A DNA stretch of 64,000 bases from Phymatolithon calcareum (Eukaryota > Rhodophyta > Florideophyceae > Hapalidiales): positions 2,232,001 through 2,296,000 of the forward strand of contig OZ345371.1 in assembly GCA_977006965.1 (NCBI GenBank), given 5' to 3'. Of this stretch, positions 31,364-42,894 are shown piece by piece (position 1 is the first letter of the stretch; each line of letters opens with the position of its first letter). The notes beneath the pieces were generated by a model. It saw only the letters and a program-made list of their open reading frames with translations, made no database searches and was not told the DNA's origin. Both the position numbers and the translations under genes were made by a program.

Positions 31364-33975
31364 CACCAAAAATGGAATTTAGTGTCCCAGGGTCGTCACT
31401 GTAAGAATAATCATATCGTAAGTTGTACGAGGGGTCCTATAGGGGTTTTAATACTCCATGAGCTCTGAGAACTTTTCCAAATAAATAAAAATATCGCCCT
31501 ACAAAATTAAAATTGTCTCTGAAACTTTCAATAGGCTCCTCCTCCAAAATACGTTAGATCTTACAGAAGCTGCAAGATTATCTACTTGGAAGCACTTTAG
31601 TTTATATACGAAACATAACTCCCATTGAAACAAGGTAGCCGAATGGACTCACATAAATTCCGGGAATCTGGATAGTCGGTTATCTGTGCGCAGTGATGTG
31701 TCATGAGGTCTCGGGTTCAATCTTCTAGGCAGGGGCGAAACAGACATTAATTTGTCCTATACGCGAGATCCAAAGAGGGTTGTTCGGGAAATGCTCAGTC
31801 ACATTGTGTCAGCGCAGGTAAACGCCACTCATTGAAAATGTCGCCAGATGGATAGCTTACGTCTAAAACCTTCCTTTTTTTAATTTTTTCTTAATTTACA
31901 CACAAAATGGCGCTAATGATAGAATTTGAAGATGCTGACTTCCTGAAAGCTGGCTATTAAGATAACGCGTCATGACAAAAAACGTTTCCGGAAACAGGCC
32001 CCGTTTACAGTAATGCTATTGACCAACGGCGCTGCTCCTCGAAGCACCAGAGTCAGCTCGGTGTGTTTAGAAATGATGGTGCAGAATCATTGGATGATAT
32101 GGCCTTTCATATACTCTCCATATAGAATGTATCAATATGCATTAGTTAAGCGTTGTTGCGCTTATGCATGAGTAAAGCATATAAGGACTAAATCTCTTCC
32201 GAGAGTCGCAGATAGTCCCACTCAACCATTCCACCATACTCTCGATCTTGCAAAGCGCCGCTCGTTTGAGACCGAGAATGTCCAACTCCGCCACCAATGT
32301 ACCGCCCTCAACCAATCAACATCACCCATCTTCTTGTCGGAGGACCCAGGTTGTTTCAACTAAGTCCCAAAGGAAGGCAGTTATTCTATGGATGATTAAC
32401 GAGGTCGAAACCTCCGGAAGTGATGACGCAATTGGCGCTCGCACTGTGCAGCACTTTCCAACCATCTTCCGAGTAACGGATATGAAGTCCTATGGAGCCA
32501 ATCGGAAGAAAGCAATCCGTTGGTGGAACAGTCGCCAATCTTATCTTCAAAAACTGACCACACCAGAGGATAAGGCTATGTTCATCCAATCAAGACGTTC
32601 CATTGGAGTTTCGCAAAGACGTGTGCCTATCAAAGCTTTAACTGGTCGTGGAAGAAAGCGATATGCATGGGTGGACTATTTACACTCTGTCCTACTGGAA
32701 GAATTTGAAAGACTGAGCGCTGCTGGTGTCCAGTTAAGCAGACGGCTTTTGAAACATATTGCACTCCGTACACTCTCGGACCCCACATCTCCATTCGTGT
32801 CAACCGACCTTGACGATCGTACTCATCGCCCAATCATTACACATGTGACGGACAACTGGATCCAATCGTTCATGAACAGATGCAACATCGTCATACGAAA
32901 GCAGTCCGGCTCTTTGCAACGGTGCAACGCCCATAACATATACACCGAGAAGTTGATTTCCCATCATCTCGGCCAATTGGAGCGCGAATTTTCAGAAGGT
33001 GTGCTGGACGAGAACATGGTGGAGAACATGGATGAGACGCACTTTATTTTTAACATGGATGACCATTACTCTCTTGGAGTGTATGGATGCAAGAAAGTGA
33101 ACTATGCGGACGTTGTCTCAGGCGGGGAAGGTATGACTATGGTTTTGCGTATCAGTGGAGGAGTGAACGCCAAAATTGAAGCACCATTTATGATTTTTCG
33201 CAACCGGAACCGAAACTATCCCATACTGGGTGTTCCTGACAATGTACCCGGAGTTTCATACAGAACCGGGCCGAGGGGTTGGATGGACAAAAATGTTTTC
33301 AACCAGTGGTTAAACGAACCGCGAGCCATTTCAAGTGACCCTATTGGTCGGACGAGATCCTTGTTCATGGACAATTGCTCTGGTCACAATGAAACGCCGC
33401 AACAGGTGGAATCATTGAACTCTATCAACACTAAGATTCGGTATCTTCCACCGAACAGCACGCATATGTGTCAGCCTTTGGATTCTTTTGTTATTCAAAA
33501 AATCAAGGCTGTATGGCGAGAGGAATGGGAGGCAGAGAAATTGCAGCGCATGGAAGAGGGAGATTGGGCATCCGGTCCAGGTGCTTCCGGCAAACTCAAC
33601 AACCCTGGTAAGACATATTATTTGAAACTCGCGGTGCGATGCGTGGAAAAGGTGAACAGCATGCAGGATGAAAACGGTATTCCGATTGTACGCAAGGCTA
33701 TGATACGTTGTGGTCTTGCACTAGATACAGATGGAACGTGGAAAAAGGAGCAGCTGTTCGATTACTTGCAAGACATTGTTGAAAAACACCCTGAGGAATA
33801 CTGTGGCCTTGTTCCTGAATATTGAAATAAAGAAAATGTGAAACAAATTTACAGCGTTCTTTCATCAATTTTTGTAAAATGTTGCTGCTCACTTCCCGCG
33901 AGCTTCTTTTCGAGTATTACTGTAAAGTCCTTTGCTATTGAATTTTACCTGGGACACTAAATTCCAGTTTTGGTG
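31364..33975 (+). mobile_element. Intact pogo-like (Tc1/mariner superfamily) DNA transposon
   Basis: A 2,612-bp element between TA dinucleotides (31362-31363 and 33976-33977). TIRs of 28 bp begin CACCAAAA and end with CCCAGG, differing at one position (base 9, A versus C). Units 1 and 3 show the uninterrupted site AAGTACTGTACAG with a single TA, confirming the TSD. The interior holds one transposase gene with ~880 bp upstream and ~150 bp downstream. Intact ends, one TIR mismatch and an open transposase frame indicate a young insertion, later than the triplication. Confidence 0.95.
32248..33825 (+). CDS. Pogo-type DDE transposase
   Basis: A 525-residue intact frame. The N-terminal ~230 residues are basic and helical, fitting a DNA-binding region. 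The DDE_1-type catalytic core shows Asp262 in ENMDETHF, Asp375 in LFMDNCSGHN and Asp412 in CQPLDSF, giving DD36D spacing. Flanking signatures include VVSGGEGMTMV, RTGPRGWM, RYLPPNSTH and GKLNNPGK. It catalyses cut-and-paste transposition of the element at TA sites. The start is the first in-frame ATG; a second ATG 10 codons on is possible. The family resembles transposases abundant in oomycete genomes. Confidence 0.9.
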   Translation: MQSAARLRPRMSNSATNVPPSTNQHHPSSCRRTQVVSTKSQRKAVILWMINEVETSGSDDAIGARTVQHFPTIFRVTDMKSYGANRKKAIRWWNSRQSYLQKLTTPEDKAMFIQSRRSIGVSQRRVPIKALTGRGRKRYAWVDYLHSVLLEEFERLSAAGVQLSRRLLKHIALRTLSDPTSPFVSTDLDDRTHRPIITHVTDNWIQSFMNRCNIVIRKQSGSLQRCNAHNIYTEKLISHHLGQLEREFSEGVLDENMVENMDETHFIFNMDDHYSLGVYGCKKVNYADVVSGGEGMTMVLRISGGVNAKIEAPFMIFRNRNRNYPILGVPDNVPGVSYRTGPRGWMDKNVFNQWLNEPRAISSDPIGRTRSLFMDNCSGHNETPQQVESLNSINTKIRYLPPNSTHMCQPLDSFVIQKIKAVWREEWEAEKLQRMEEGDWASGPGASGKLNNPGKTYYLKLAVRCVEKVNSMQDENGIPIVRKAMIRCGLALDTDGTWKKEQLFDYLQDIVEKHPEEYCGLVPEY

Positions 33976-33977
33976 TA

Positions 33978-35322
33978 CTGTACAGTGGGTGTGGCTAATG
34001 ATGGGATGTGCGGCTAATCGTGGGAAATGGAATTTGTATCATAAAAGTAATATGGATTCTTAATTTGAGAGTTTTAGTACTTCAAAATCCTTTTATTTTC
34101 GGCCTTCTATTGAGAATTGTGCCAAAACGTTTGACACCTCATTGCTGAAAATGGATCCAGCGCATTGTTTCGTGAATTATTCTACCGCCATGTTCGAAAA
34201 TGGGCGGGAGCTGTGATCCTCTTCATCACGACACCTCCTCCACTCTAGTGCACTCCAATAGTACAATCTCCACATAACCAGAGGCGCAGAAAAACTAGAT
34301 TCGTGCACAGCGCATCGCTCGATGTACGGTTGTTAGGATGCACCAGTCGTTTCGTGTTTGTTACATAAAAAGTGTAAAATAATAGCACCTCAAACTTTTT
34401 GGATGTCAGAATGTGTGCAATGCTGTAGTAGCTCTGCCTATCAAATATATTTTGCATTTGACGGAAAATGGATATTTTTTCTTTGAAATTACTGAAAAAA
34501 TCCCATAATTACCCGCACATGCTGTAGTTGTTTTCAGACATTTTCTTTGGACAGTATCAGCAGTATCAACCAGTAAGTACTGTAAAGGGAGCATCTTTGG
34601 ATTCGGTTAGTCCTCTATTTCGTGTTGGCAGTACGGTACAGTAAATTGATTGATGCATTGGCAATCACTATTTTCAATGACACATGTCTGCAGACATTGT
34701 TCTTGATTTACGACAGATGGAAAACCAAATGGTGTTTTCTTGCACATGAAGAAGCACATGAAAAACAGGGCATTGGATCACGTCACAAGAGCACGGCCCT
34801 TCTTAGGACACTATGATGCATCGCGGCTGTGGAAAGCAATTGACATAATTCAGAGCAAACAGTTACAGTACAGTAGCTTTTGCAAAACGGCATACGGATT
34901 TGCTGCTTGATTTACTACGACAGGAGGTGGAGCACTGTTGCGTAACAAATCTACATGTTGGAGTCTTCAATTGGACTAGAATTTCAATCTAGTCCATCTT
35001 CTGAAATCGAATTTTGGCCTTGCTCTGCCAAAGCAAAACTCAGTTTAGCTCCTCATTTTCAGATTGTGCAGTTTCTCGTGCACATACTTATTCCATTACC
35101 CTTTTCTGTGTGCTCGTATTTTTCTTTCTTCTTCACCAGATGGGCAGGAACGAAAAATCTAGCGGTTCTCAAACTACTGTAAAATATTAAACTCAGGCTC
35201 CGAAGGATGAACAATCTAGCTGTACTCCTCAAATGTTTCCTGATGCCTCCACATGTCATCTCCGCTCTCCCGCACGGCAATGGTCACCGGTACTGTAGCC
35301 GCGGATACGTGTTTGAGTACAC
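33978..35322. other. Noncoding stretch of unit 2
   Basis: Copy of 12796-14140; nothing recognised. Confidence 0.4.
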
Positions 35323-36486
35323 CTATAGCCCGCCCTTCCCGTATTTAGCGTTGAGGAAAATACCCGTTTCCCCATTAAGAGCTATGTTTCGGTTATTCTC
35401 AATCAGTGCGGTCATCAGCAGCTTAGCTAGTTCATGATCGTCGTGCGCAACCGTGTGCAAATTGGCACGTTTCAATGCCACAGAAGTGAGAATCAGCACT
35501 CTCACAAACGCGAATTTGATCGCGAACGCCACAAGCCAGACCGGGCTTACTAATGTCCACGCCACATCTCGTTTACGGAGCACTTTATGCCGCTCAACTC
35601 TCGCTGCATACATCGCGTTGATAGCGTCCTTCATCCCTGCGATCGGTGTGATAAATATCGCGTCGAGCCATTCCTGGCTTCGACCGTCCACACCGCGCAC
35701 CAATCGCCCCTGTATTGGCTCCACATTCATTGCCGGCCATGCAGTGCATTCCTCGAAAATGTAGGTCTCGTTCTTGTGCTCAACTAACCCGCGACACGTC
35801 TCGAAATCCAGTTGAGTTGAGTTCGGACGGATTGTACATATCAGTGTGGCCTTTGGCCAGACGTACTCGGCGATAACGTTGCCCTTGAATTCTCCATAGT
35901 TTACAGTTCGTCTCCGATTCTCGCTCGGTTCGCCAGTGGTTAGGTTTCGCCAAGCTAATTGTGCACCAAACTCCACCACAGTGCCGGTCAGAAGCTTGCA
36001 ATCGGTGACACAGGTGCTCCAGTTATCACCCCGTAGTTCTCCGTAGTAGATAACACTGCCTTCATTTGTGCTTGCGACGCCTGGCATCCGGAGCGCAAGA
36101 GGACCGCCTTTTCGAAGGACTCCTTTGTCGTATCGTGAGATGTTTCCGTGCGCCAGAACTCTGTCATCGGCGGTGAACAATACCACGCGATTTTCGCCTT
36201 CGATTGCCATATTCGTCATGAGAACAAGACCTAGTCCCAGAAAGCATGCAGAGAGCAGCACGAATGCACGGAAGCGGTTGGTACTGCATAATCCTCTGCC
36301 GAGGATCGGAGGGCAAGCGATAAAGAGGCGGTGCGGCTCACCGTCGCGAATGGTAGAGCCGTTGAGACGACCCATAATGTCACCGGTGAAGTAAAACAAG
36401 AAAGAGATGAGAGCGACAACAAAAATAATAAAATTGAGGGCGTTGACCAAATAGGACGGCACCATCACCTCGAGGGCCTTGAGCAT
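35323..36486 (-). CDS. Three-helix membrane glycoprotein, unit 2 (best-preserved copy)
   Basis: A 387-residue frame, family unknown. Predicted helices: residues 12-33, 74-91 and a long one at about 309-338. The ~210 residues between helices 2 and 3 carry several N-glycosylation sequons (NIS, NWS, NLT, NST, NET) and paired cysteines, so this part is likely lumenal or extracellular. The C-terminal 49 residues are hydrophilic. No stops or shifts. Comparison with unit 1 (three lesions) and unit 3 (a 15-residue block out of frame) shows this copy is the most intact. The sequence-class switch of the chimeric unit falls within it (~35.2-35.7 kb). A small frame (36559-36822) lies just upstream on the same strand. 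Confidence 0.65.
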   Translation of the reverse strand: MLKALEVMVPSYLVNALNFIIFVVALISFLFYFTGDIMGRLNGSTIRDGEPHRLFIACPPILGRGLCSTNRFRAFVLLSACFLGLGLVLMTNMAIEGENRVVLFTADDRVLAHGNISRYDKGVLRKGGPLALRMPGVASTNEGSVIYYGELRGDNWSTCVTDCKLLTGTVVEFGAQLAWRNLTTGEPSENRRRTVNYGEFKGNVIAEYVWPKATLICTIRPNSTQLDFETCRGLVEHKNETYIFEECTAWPAMNVEPIQGRLVRGVDGRSQEWLDAIFITPIAGMKDAINAMYAARVERHKVLRKRDVAWTLVSPVWLVAFAIKFAFVRVLILTSVALKRANLHTVAHDDHELAKLLMTALIENNRNIALNGETGIFLNAKYGKGGL

Positions 36487-36558
36487 AATGTGGAGGAGAG
36501 CGATAATCGTTGTGAGCTAATAGCGCACACTTTACTAGAAACGGCAGGAGCGCATATT

Positions 36559-36822
36559 TCACAGACATTGGCGTTCGACCGATGTGGTCATGGTCGCGCA
36601 AGGAATAAGGCGATTGAAGGGTGCATCAGGGGATATAATGCCATCGGGACACACGAATCTTCCCGAGTTTGCGTCCAACTCATGTTTTGTATCCACGAAT
36701 GAAAAATTAGCTTCGATCGAACGTCCTATCCAAGTTGCTCTTTCAAGAGCTAGTTTCAAGAGCACCATTTTATTGTGCGCATCAGTCTGCAGCAATCTGG
36801 TAGAGAAAATAGAGCCGTACAT
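36559..36822 (-). CDS. Small conserved hypothetical frame upstream of the membrane gene, unit 2
   Basis: 87 residues, one substitution relative to 15376-15639 (A to S in TTAVE/TTSVE). Either a short gene or a 5' exon of the membrane-protein gene. Confidence 0.35.
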   Translation of the reverse strand: MYGSIFSTRLLQTDAHNKMVLLKLALERATWIGRSIEANFSFVDTKHELDANSGRFVCPDGIISPDAPFNRLIPCATMTTSVERQCL

Positions 36823-36834
36823 GTACGGCTCTAT
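36809..36834. repeat. Perfect 26-bp palindrome, unit 2
   Basis: Same as 15626-15651. Confidence 0.9.
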
Positions 36835-36955
36835 ACTGCAGTAAATTTACGGGGCCTTCTCGAAGTAATTTCGATCCAGTGCTGCGCGCTATTCTTTGTA
36901 GCGTATGAAATTTCAACACGATTTGAAATTACGCGTTGAGAACATACACCTTCAG

Positions 36956-39244
36956 TACACCTTCAGACCTGCCAGCCATTTCGTTGATTGGGAACCCGGG
37001 CGCTGGAAAAAGAAGTCTACTCCCCGCTTCATAAACATTCTGATCCTCTTGCTAAAGCCCGGGCTGCAGAATACTACACGAAGCACATACCAGCATTAAT
37101 CGAAAGATTGGGAACAGTCTCCACTCAGCACGAGCTTGAGTCACTGTACGAGAAAGCTTGCAAGGCCCTCAATTCCCCTTAGCTTGCCGGAAGAAAACCG
37201 CGAGGAGGAAGATTCACAAGGTACTGGGACCTCGATCTAGACAGACTGGCTTATAAAAGATCCCGCTTATTCCGGCATGCCAAACTCACGAACGATCCCG
37301 GCGACTGGCAAGAGTACCGAAAAGTACATAAGACCATCAGGAGCAAAGTAACATCGAAAAAACGCAAATGTTTTCAAGAGTTCGTGCAAGACATGTCAAA
37401 CTCCCCTGCCGACAAGGCCACTGCAATGCTGAGTAAAATCTCGAAACGTAAACAAGGTACGTTCTTGAAAAACTCAGCAATGGGCATCCAATTGGAATGG
37501 GAAGAATTTCTTGCTTACGCTCATACTATCTCATTCACACTCGAAGACCATGAGATGGAGAAACTAGCTTTTGACGTCACCCCAGAACTAGAGGATGAAA
37601 TTGCAGCGGCCATTCATCGGGCCCCAAAACGAAAAGCCGCCGGAGCAGATGGAATTTTCTCAGAAATGTTCCAAGCCTCGCCCGAGCTATCTGCGAAACT
37701 TATCATATCCCTCTGGAGGGCGTGTGGTCGCGTGAAAGAAACCCCCAGCCTCTGGAACTTGATCAAGCTTCTCCCGTTCTACAAGAAAGGCGACCCAAGA
37801 GACCCCGCAAACTACAGACCGATAGCCCTTCTATCGCATACAAGGAAAATCATAGAGAGCGCACTGGATAAAATCCTGAGAAAACACTACGGCTTCAATA
37901 AGATCAAAACTGGCTTCAGGAAGGGCTCTGGATGCCCGGATGCCGTATTGCACAACATTGCGGCAATCAAAAATGGTCACACGAACATTGCCGTTCTCGA
38001 CCTTCGAAGGCTTTCGACACCATGCCAAGACACGTTCTATCTCGACTACTCAAGAAGAGGCTTCCTGCAACACTGGTCTCATGGGTTATGTACTTTCTCC
38101 AACCTAGCATGATCTATACTCCTACGGACGACCGAAATAATCGGTTTGTAATCAACAAAGGGGTCCCACAAGGATCACCACTATCACCGACGCTATATAA
38201 TATCTTCATGGACGTTCTTGCTGAGAGCTTGTCAAGAATTCCGTTTCATTATTCTAAAAGCCCGGCCACGTTTCTCGCGGACGACGTCATACTTCGCGCT
38301 TTTTCCCCAATAGGGCTTCAATTGCTCCTGGACATCGCCTCGGACTGGACCGCCTCTACCGAGATGGTCTGGAATACAAATGTCGGGAAGAGTTGCGTCA
38401 TAACTCCCAATGGTGCAAACGAAAGCTTCAAATTCGTTCTTGCAAGAAAAGAAATCGAGACTGTGTCCGAAACTATATACCTGGGCATCTCCATATCTTC
38501 GAACGGCGTCACAGAAACCTCTACGCTTTCCAGAATAGATGCTACACAGAATCGACTGATGGTTCTAGGAAACATCGGACTCCACGGGAAAGGGTTCGCA
38601 CCCTCGACATGCTTAAGATTATATAAGGCGCTCGTCCGTCCAATGAAAGAGTATCTTCTCCCGTTCGCAGATCTGACGCGTAACATCCTTCGCGCACAGG
38701 ACGCCCTAGAGAGTAACCTGTTCTCTAGAATGTTCGGAACCTGGTGCAAGAATATGCAGGCCCGCTTTCGAGGAATATGCCGCCTGGAATCCATTCAACT
38801 ACGCCAAGCGCATTTGAGCTCCAAGTTCATAACAGCACAGAAATTTCGAAGAAAACAGGCACTTGAGCTTCCCAAGGGCACAACACGACTGGCAATATTG
38901 AACGCGACAAACGATATGCTTCACAAAGCTCTTCTCTGTACCTCTACAGAGGAATTTGCACGCACCCTAGACGCTACGACAAGCGTAAACGCAAGAACGC
39001 TGAAGAACGCAAAAGAAGAATGGGAAGCATGTCTCCCTTCGAAAGCCACAGGACGGGAGGGCCGGCGCCCTCCTCAGCCCATCAAGAACGAACTACCACA
39101 ATGGCAGTTGATACCGTCCAAAGAAAATGTCCGAAATCAAAATGAAAACGTAAGCGAAGGATTGTAGCGCAACGAAAAGTCTCTCAGGTGCAATGATAAT
39201 TGACTAAGGGAGCTTCAATAGAACAGAAATCCATCCATCCATCC
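36956..39244 (+). mobile_element. LINE-J copy 2, 5'-truncated, at the unit 2/3 junction
   Basis: Same ends as copy 1: begins after ...ACCTTCAG and finishes with the CATC repeat at 39244 directly before TTGCAATC. The RT reads as in copy 1 but with different lesions: TGG to TAG near 37180-37183 and a one-base loss near 38003 inside motif A (CCTTTCG to CCTTCG). From 37932 to 39167 the frame is open through motif B (GVPQGSPLSPTLYNIF), motif C (FLADDV) and the C terminus, which copy 1 has lost. The 78-bp insertion of copy 1 is absent. Confidence 0.9.
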
Positions 39245-40994
39245 TTGCAATCATTGACAATTGAGCCCTACCAAAACTTCTCTTTCAAAGCGCTGCTTGC
39301 TGAGTCGAATCCTCTGTGTCCACCTGCTCCGCAATGTGCTACAGTAAGAAGTTTAAGCTGGAGTTCGATTGATTCATCTGGGATCCAAACTTGTTTGCTT
39401 AGATTGTACAGATCCCCTTCCTTCTTTGCCGCTTTTGCCGGCCTTGGTTTTTCATATTTTTTCTTTTCCGCGATGATCATTTGTGTTGTTGGCCATATAA
39501 AATATCCGCTGAAAGGTGATTCCACTATGTCGTTTTCCATCGATGTTTCAGAAAACCTGCGGCTCATGATTCTAGCAATAGACCCTTCTAGGTATTGTTT
39601 TTCTTCGATAAGATCATTAGCTTACACAACACCTTCATATCGATCACATGCTGCTTCGAGGACGCATTTTGTGACCAGTCCCAGTGCTTCGAGTATTGGT
39701 CGTCCAAGTAGAGGCTCCTTAACCTCTTGATTTGCAACCTGCCGCTCCAATTCTCGTATTGTAACCTTTTTTGCATCACGGATGAAGAGTTCTGTCACAA
39801 CCTTCACCTCCTTATTGCCGGAGATATAGATAGGTTCCTTCTCTGAATTGGTTGCTGCTGCCAATCCATGTTTGCGTTCATTTTGGAACTTCTTTGTTTC
39901 AATTCGGGCTCCGGTTGCCGGCCTTGAATTCTTCTGTTCCGCGAATATCATTTGTGTTGATTGCCACACAAATCTTCTCTGACCTTCACCTCCTTATTGC
40001 CAGAGATATAGATAGGTTCCTTCTCTGAATTGGTTGCTGCTGCCAATCCATATTTTGCGTTCGTTTTGGAATGCCTTTGTTTCAATTCAGGCTCCGGTTG
40101 CCCGCCTTGATTTTTCATCTTCCTCGCAGCAATCGCAGTCGCTCAGGCAGTAAACTCCAATATCCTTGCCTCCACTTGTTAAATGTGCATTGGCATTCGA
40201 AGACTGTGTAAAGCCTTCTCTATGATTTCCGGGTATACCTGTTCATCTTCATTCTTCTGCACCAAACCTTCAATAAAGTTTTGAATATCGTTCCATGTCA
40301 GAGCTCCAGCCGTTTTAGCTCTAAAGAACATAAACTGGAAAAGCCTCCTGTCGATTGAAACCTTGTAACATGCCACCGTCATCGGCGGGACTTCCTTCTT
40401 CTTCTCGTTGACCTCATCTTCGTACCGTTTCCTCTCCTTCAAAAACCTTGTCACAACTCATGGGTCGAGACTCTGTAAAATCGGGTGGTTCACGGCTTGG
40501 AATAGCCTAGCGGTTGGTTGCCGATCGGTAGGTTGCGCCGACGAATCACATCCACTTTCCATGGTTCGATGGTCATCCATTTCCAAATCAAACTTGAACA
40601 ATCTTCGTCTTAACACTCAGACATTCTCCTACGGGAAAGAAATTTCTGTAATCACTGGGAGTGAAAAGATAAGGGTTGGGGTTTATCTTGAAAAGGGATG
40701 ATGTCTCTGTGATGCGATGCCTCCAGCTAAGATGCGATCAGAATCGCCGCTTAAATAGGGCGGGAGCAAGAAATTGCACACCCTGCAAAAAGGGGGGCAC
40801 TAACCGACGCTAGACTAATATTACGTTGAGCTTTAGTCGGCGTCCGCGATAAATCCGTTGGTTCCTCTTGGAAGAGTCGTTCATGATACTGTGTTGTCAG
40901 TGTCTGTGGATAGGTCAGAAGGAGCCGTTATAGAGCTCCTAGGTCGATGGCGATAATGTCGTTCATTACACCCCTGCAACATTGCGTGTCTACA
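39245..40994 (-). pseudogene. Gypsy remnant, unit 3 (pol fragment, gag-like fragment, one LTR)
   Basis: Nearly identical to 18147-19897, sharing with it changes not found in unit 1, such as the 24 bp retained near the left edge and the stop at the gag start. LTR at 40647-40994. Confidence 0.8.
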
Positions 40995-42027
40995 TACCGC
41001 AGATAACTAGCTCCTTTGATTCTTCCTCGTGCTTCATTCATGGCTTCATATGCTTGAGGCAGCTTCCGTCGAGAGTAAACGAGGGTGAGAAACCTTTCAT
41101 TTTTTTCTTGCCTCATTTGACAGCGTTTCCTATGAAGACACTCTCGGTCTGCGGTACCACTTCTGGCACTTTTTATTGCTCGCTACACTCCTGTTCGCAT
41201 TTCGGGCTGTTACTTCACATAAAACACTGTGATCTCTCGACCTAAAAGGTGAGCTCTGGAGTGGGAAAAGAGAGACCCCGGAGGTCTTGTCCTCCGCTGC
41301 ACAACTAATGGCACTGCAGCAAACATTGACTCGAATCCGTGCACATCTGCTACATATCCTCGCCTCAATCAGCAAGAGAGTTGCTCGCGATAACTCTGAT
41401 CATCTACCGTTCACCACGTACCATCCAGAGAGTTCACATAGCGACAAGCTCAATATGAGGCAAGACAAGTACCCTTTTAGGTGTGATTTTCTCTGTGAGA
41501 CAAGAGCCATCTCCTGAAGCCAATAACGGAATTGATATCCCTGTTATCCATTCAGCAGAACTCCGAAGGATTTTCTAATCTCCATAATAAAACCGACATA
41601 GTAACACGGGGGAAATCACAACCGCTTAGCCGGAAAGGAAAATCTAGAACCCCTTCTCACACAACTGTCGAGAGCATATGTCTCATTTAGGTCCTTTCCC
41701 ATGCCCCAGCTTCTGTAATTTGCACACTTCTCCCTTACTTGTTCTTCTAGTGTCTATTGTACGACATATTTTCCTCAATTGAAGACACCATATTTCTCAG
41801 GTATTTAGTGATTGGTTGGGGAGAAGAGAGAGTCTTGGTTCGGACATTCGGGTGCTTCTTGTAACTTCGATTCTGTACTCAAAAATTGCAAAGATCGCTG
41901 ATACTGTCTCTGGGCGAAATAGACAGTGTTGGTTGCAGTGTCTATGTCTGGTGGGACAGCTGCCCCTTCTGGTGCATACGCGAACAGCCGGGCACAGGCT
42001 CGTCGGTCGGCTCTCATTTGCTATCTC
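40995..42027. other. Noncoding stretch of unit 3
   Basis: Copy of 5282-6312; no gene seen. Confidence 0.4.
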
Positions 42028-42310
42028 TTTCTTTCTTTCTTTAATGCAGAATGCGTTAATTAACGCCAGAACTAAGTTCTCATTGTTCAAATATTGGAGT
42101 ATCTCTACGGGTCTCTCCCTGCACAGATTTTCTACCGTTTTGTCTCACACTCTTCCGATGAATTTTCGTCGAGAGGCAATCCTCCCAGAACAGTGTAGGA
42201 TGAGGTGCTCCACTGTTTCCTTGACGCGATACGGGCACAACTTGCATACTGGGTCGTAGAGAAGCCGTTCATTCTCGCTGTGTCCATGGTGAAAACTTTC
42301 CACAATAGGG

Positions 42311-42501
42311 GTTATATGTTGATTTGTTTTAAAAGCTCCCAAAACCTCAATTTGATTAACAGGGCAGCTTCTCGCTGTCTTCCACATTCATCTCTCTACA
42401 ACTCCTCCTAATATCTCTTTAATCCGAATTTCTCTCCCTGCGAGGGCTCGAGTGAGTCGTTCGCATTCATATTCTGTTTCTTGGTCCATCTTCCTGCACC
42501 T
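42311..42501 (-). mobile_element. LINE-E fragment in LINE-R, unit 3
   Basis: Orthologue of 6601-6790. TSD copies TTCCACAATAGGG (42298-42310) and TTCTACAATAGGG (42502-42514). Confidence 0.85.
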
Positions 42502-42894
42502 TTCTACAATAGGGCTGCAGTTCACTATAAGCTAGTGCAGTACCACCTCTGCACGTCTCTGCGAGATGTGCAGATCTTTCGGAAGCGTAGGAAGGGTCAC
42601 TGGTTTGCTTCTACAGGGCGGCTTGATGATGGATCGTGCCGCTTCCAAAGTGAGAGGTATCGCTTGGTGCTGCGCCAGACTCGATTCCGAAATTCCCCGC
42701 CGCGCAAGTTCATCAGCAGCCTCATTCTTCGCGACGCCGCAGTGACTCGGTATCCAAACACACTCTATCTGAATCTCGCATGAAAATAACCGTTCCATAA
42801 GGTTCCATAGATTCCGGACCATGTCACCAAACATCCGCGCTTGCCCGTTGAGCGCGTCTATGCAGCTACGGCTGTCAGAGAACCATCTGATAGT

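Larger units (their letters stand above)
18147..36955 (+). repeat. Segmental duplication unit 2
   Basis: Colinear with units 1 and 3 apart from two large private insertions: LINE-R 21452-25674 and pogo 31364-33975. The left end abuts the LINE-J tail (CATCC/TTGCAATC); the right end is ...AACATACACCTTCAG at 36955. Sequence differences track unit 3 up to about 35.2 kb and unit 1 after about 35.7 kb. Confidence 0.85.
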
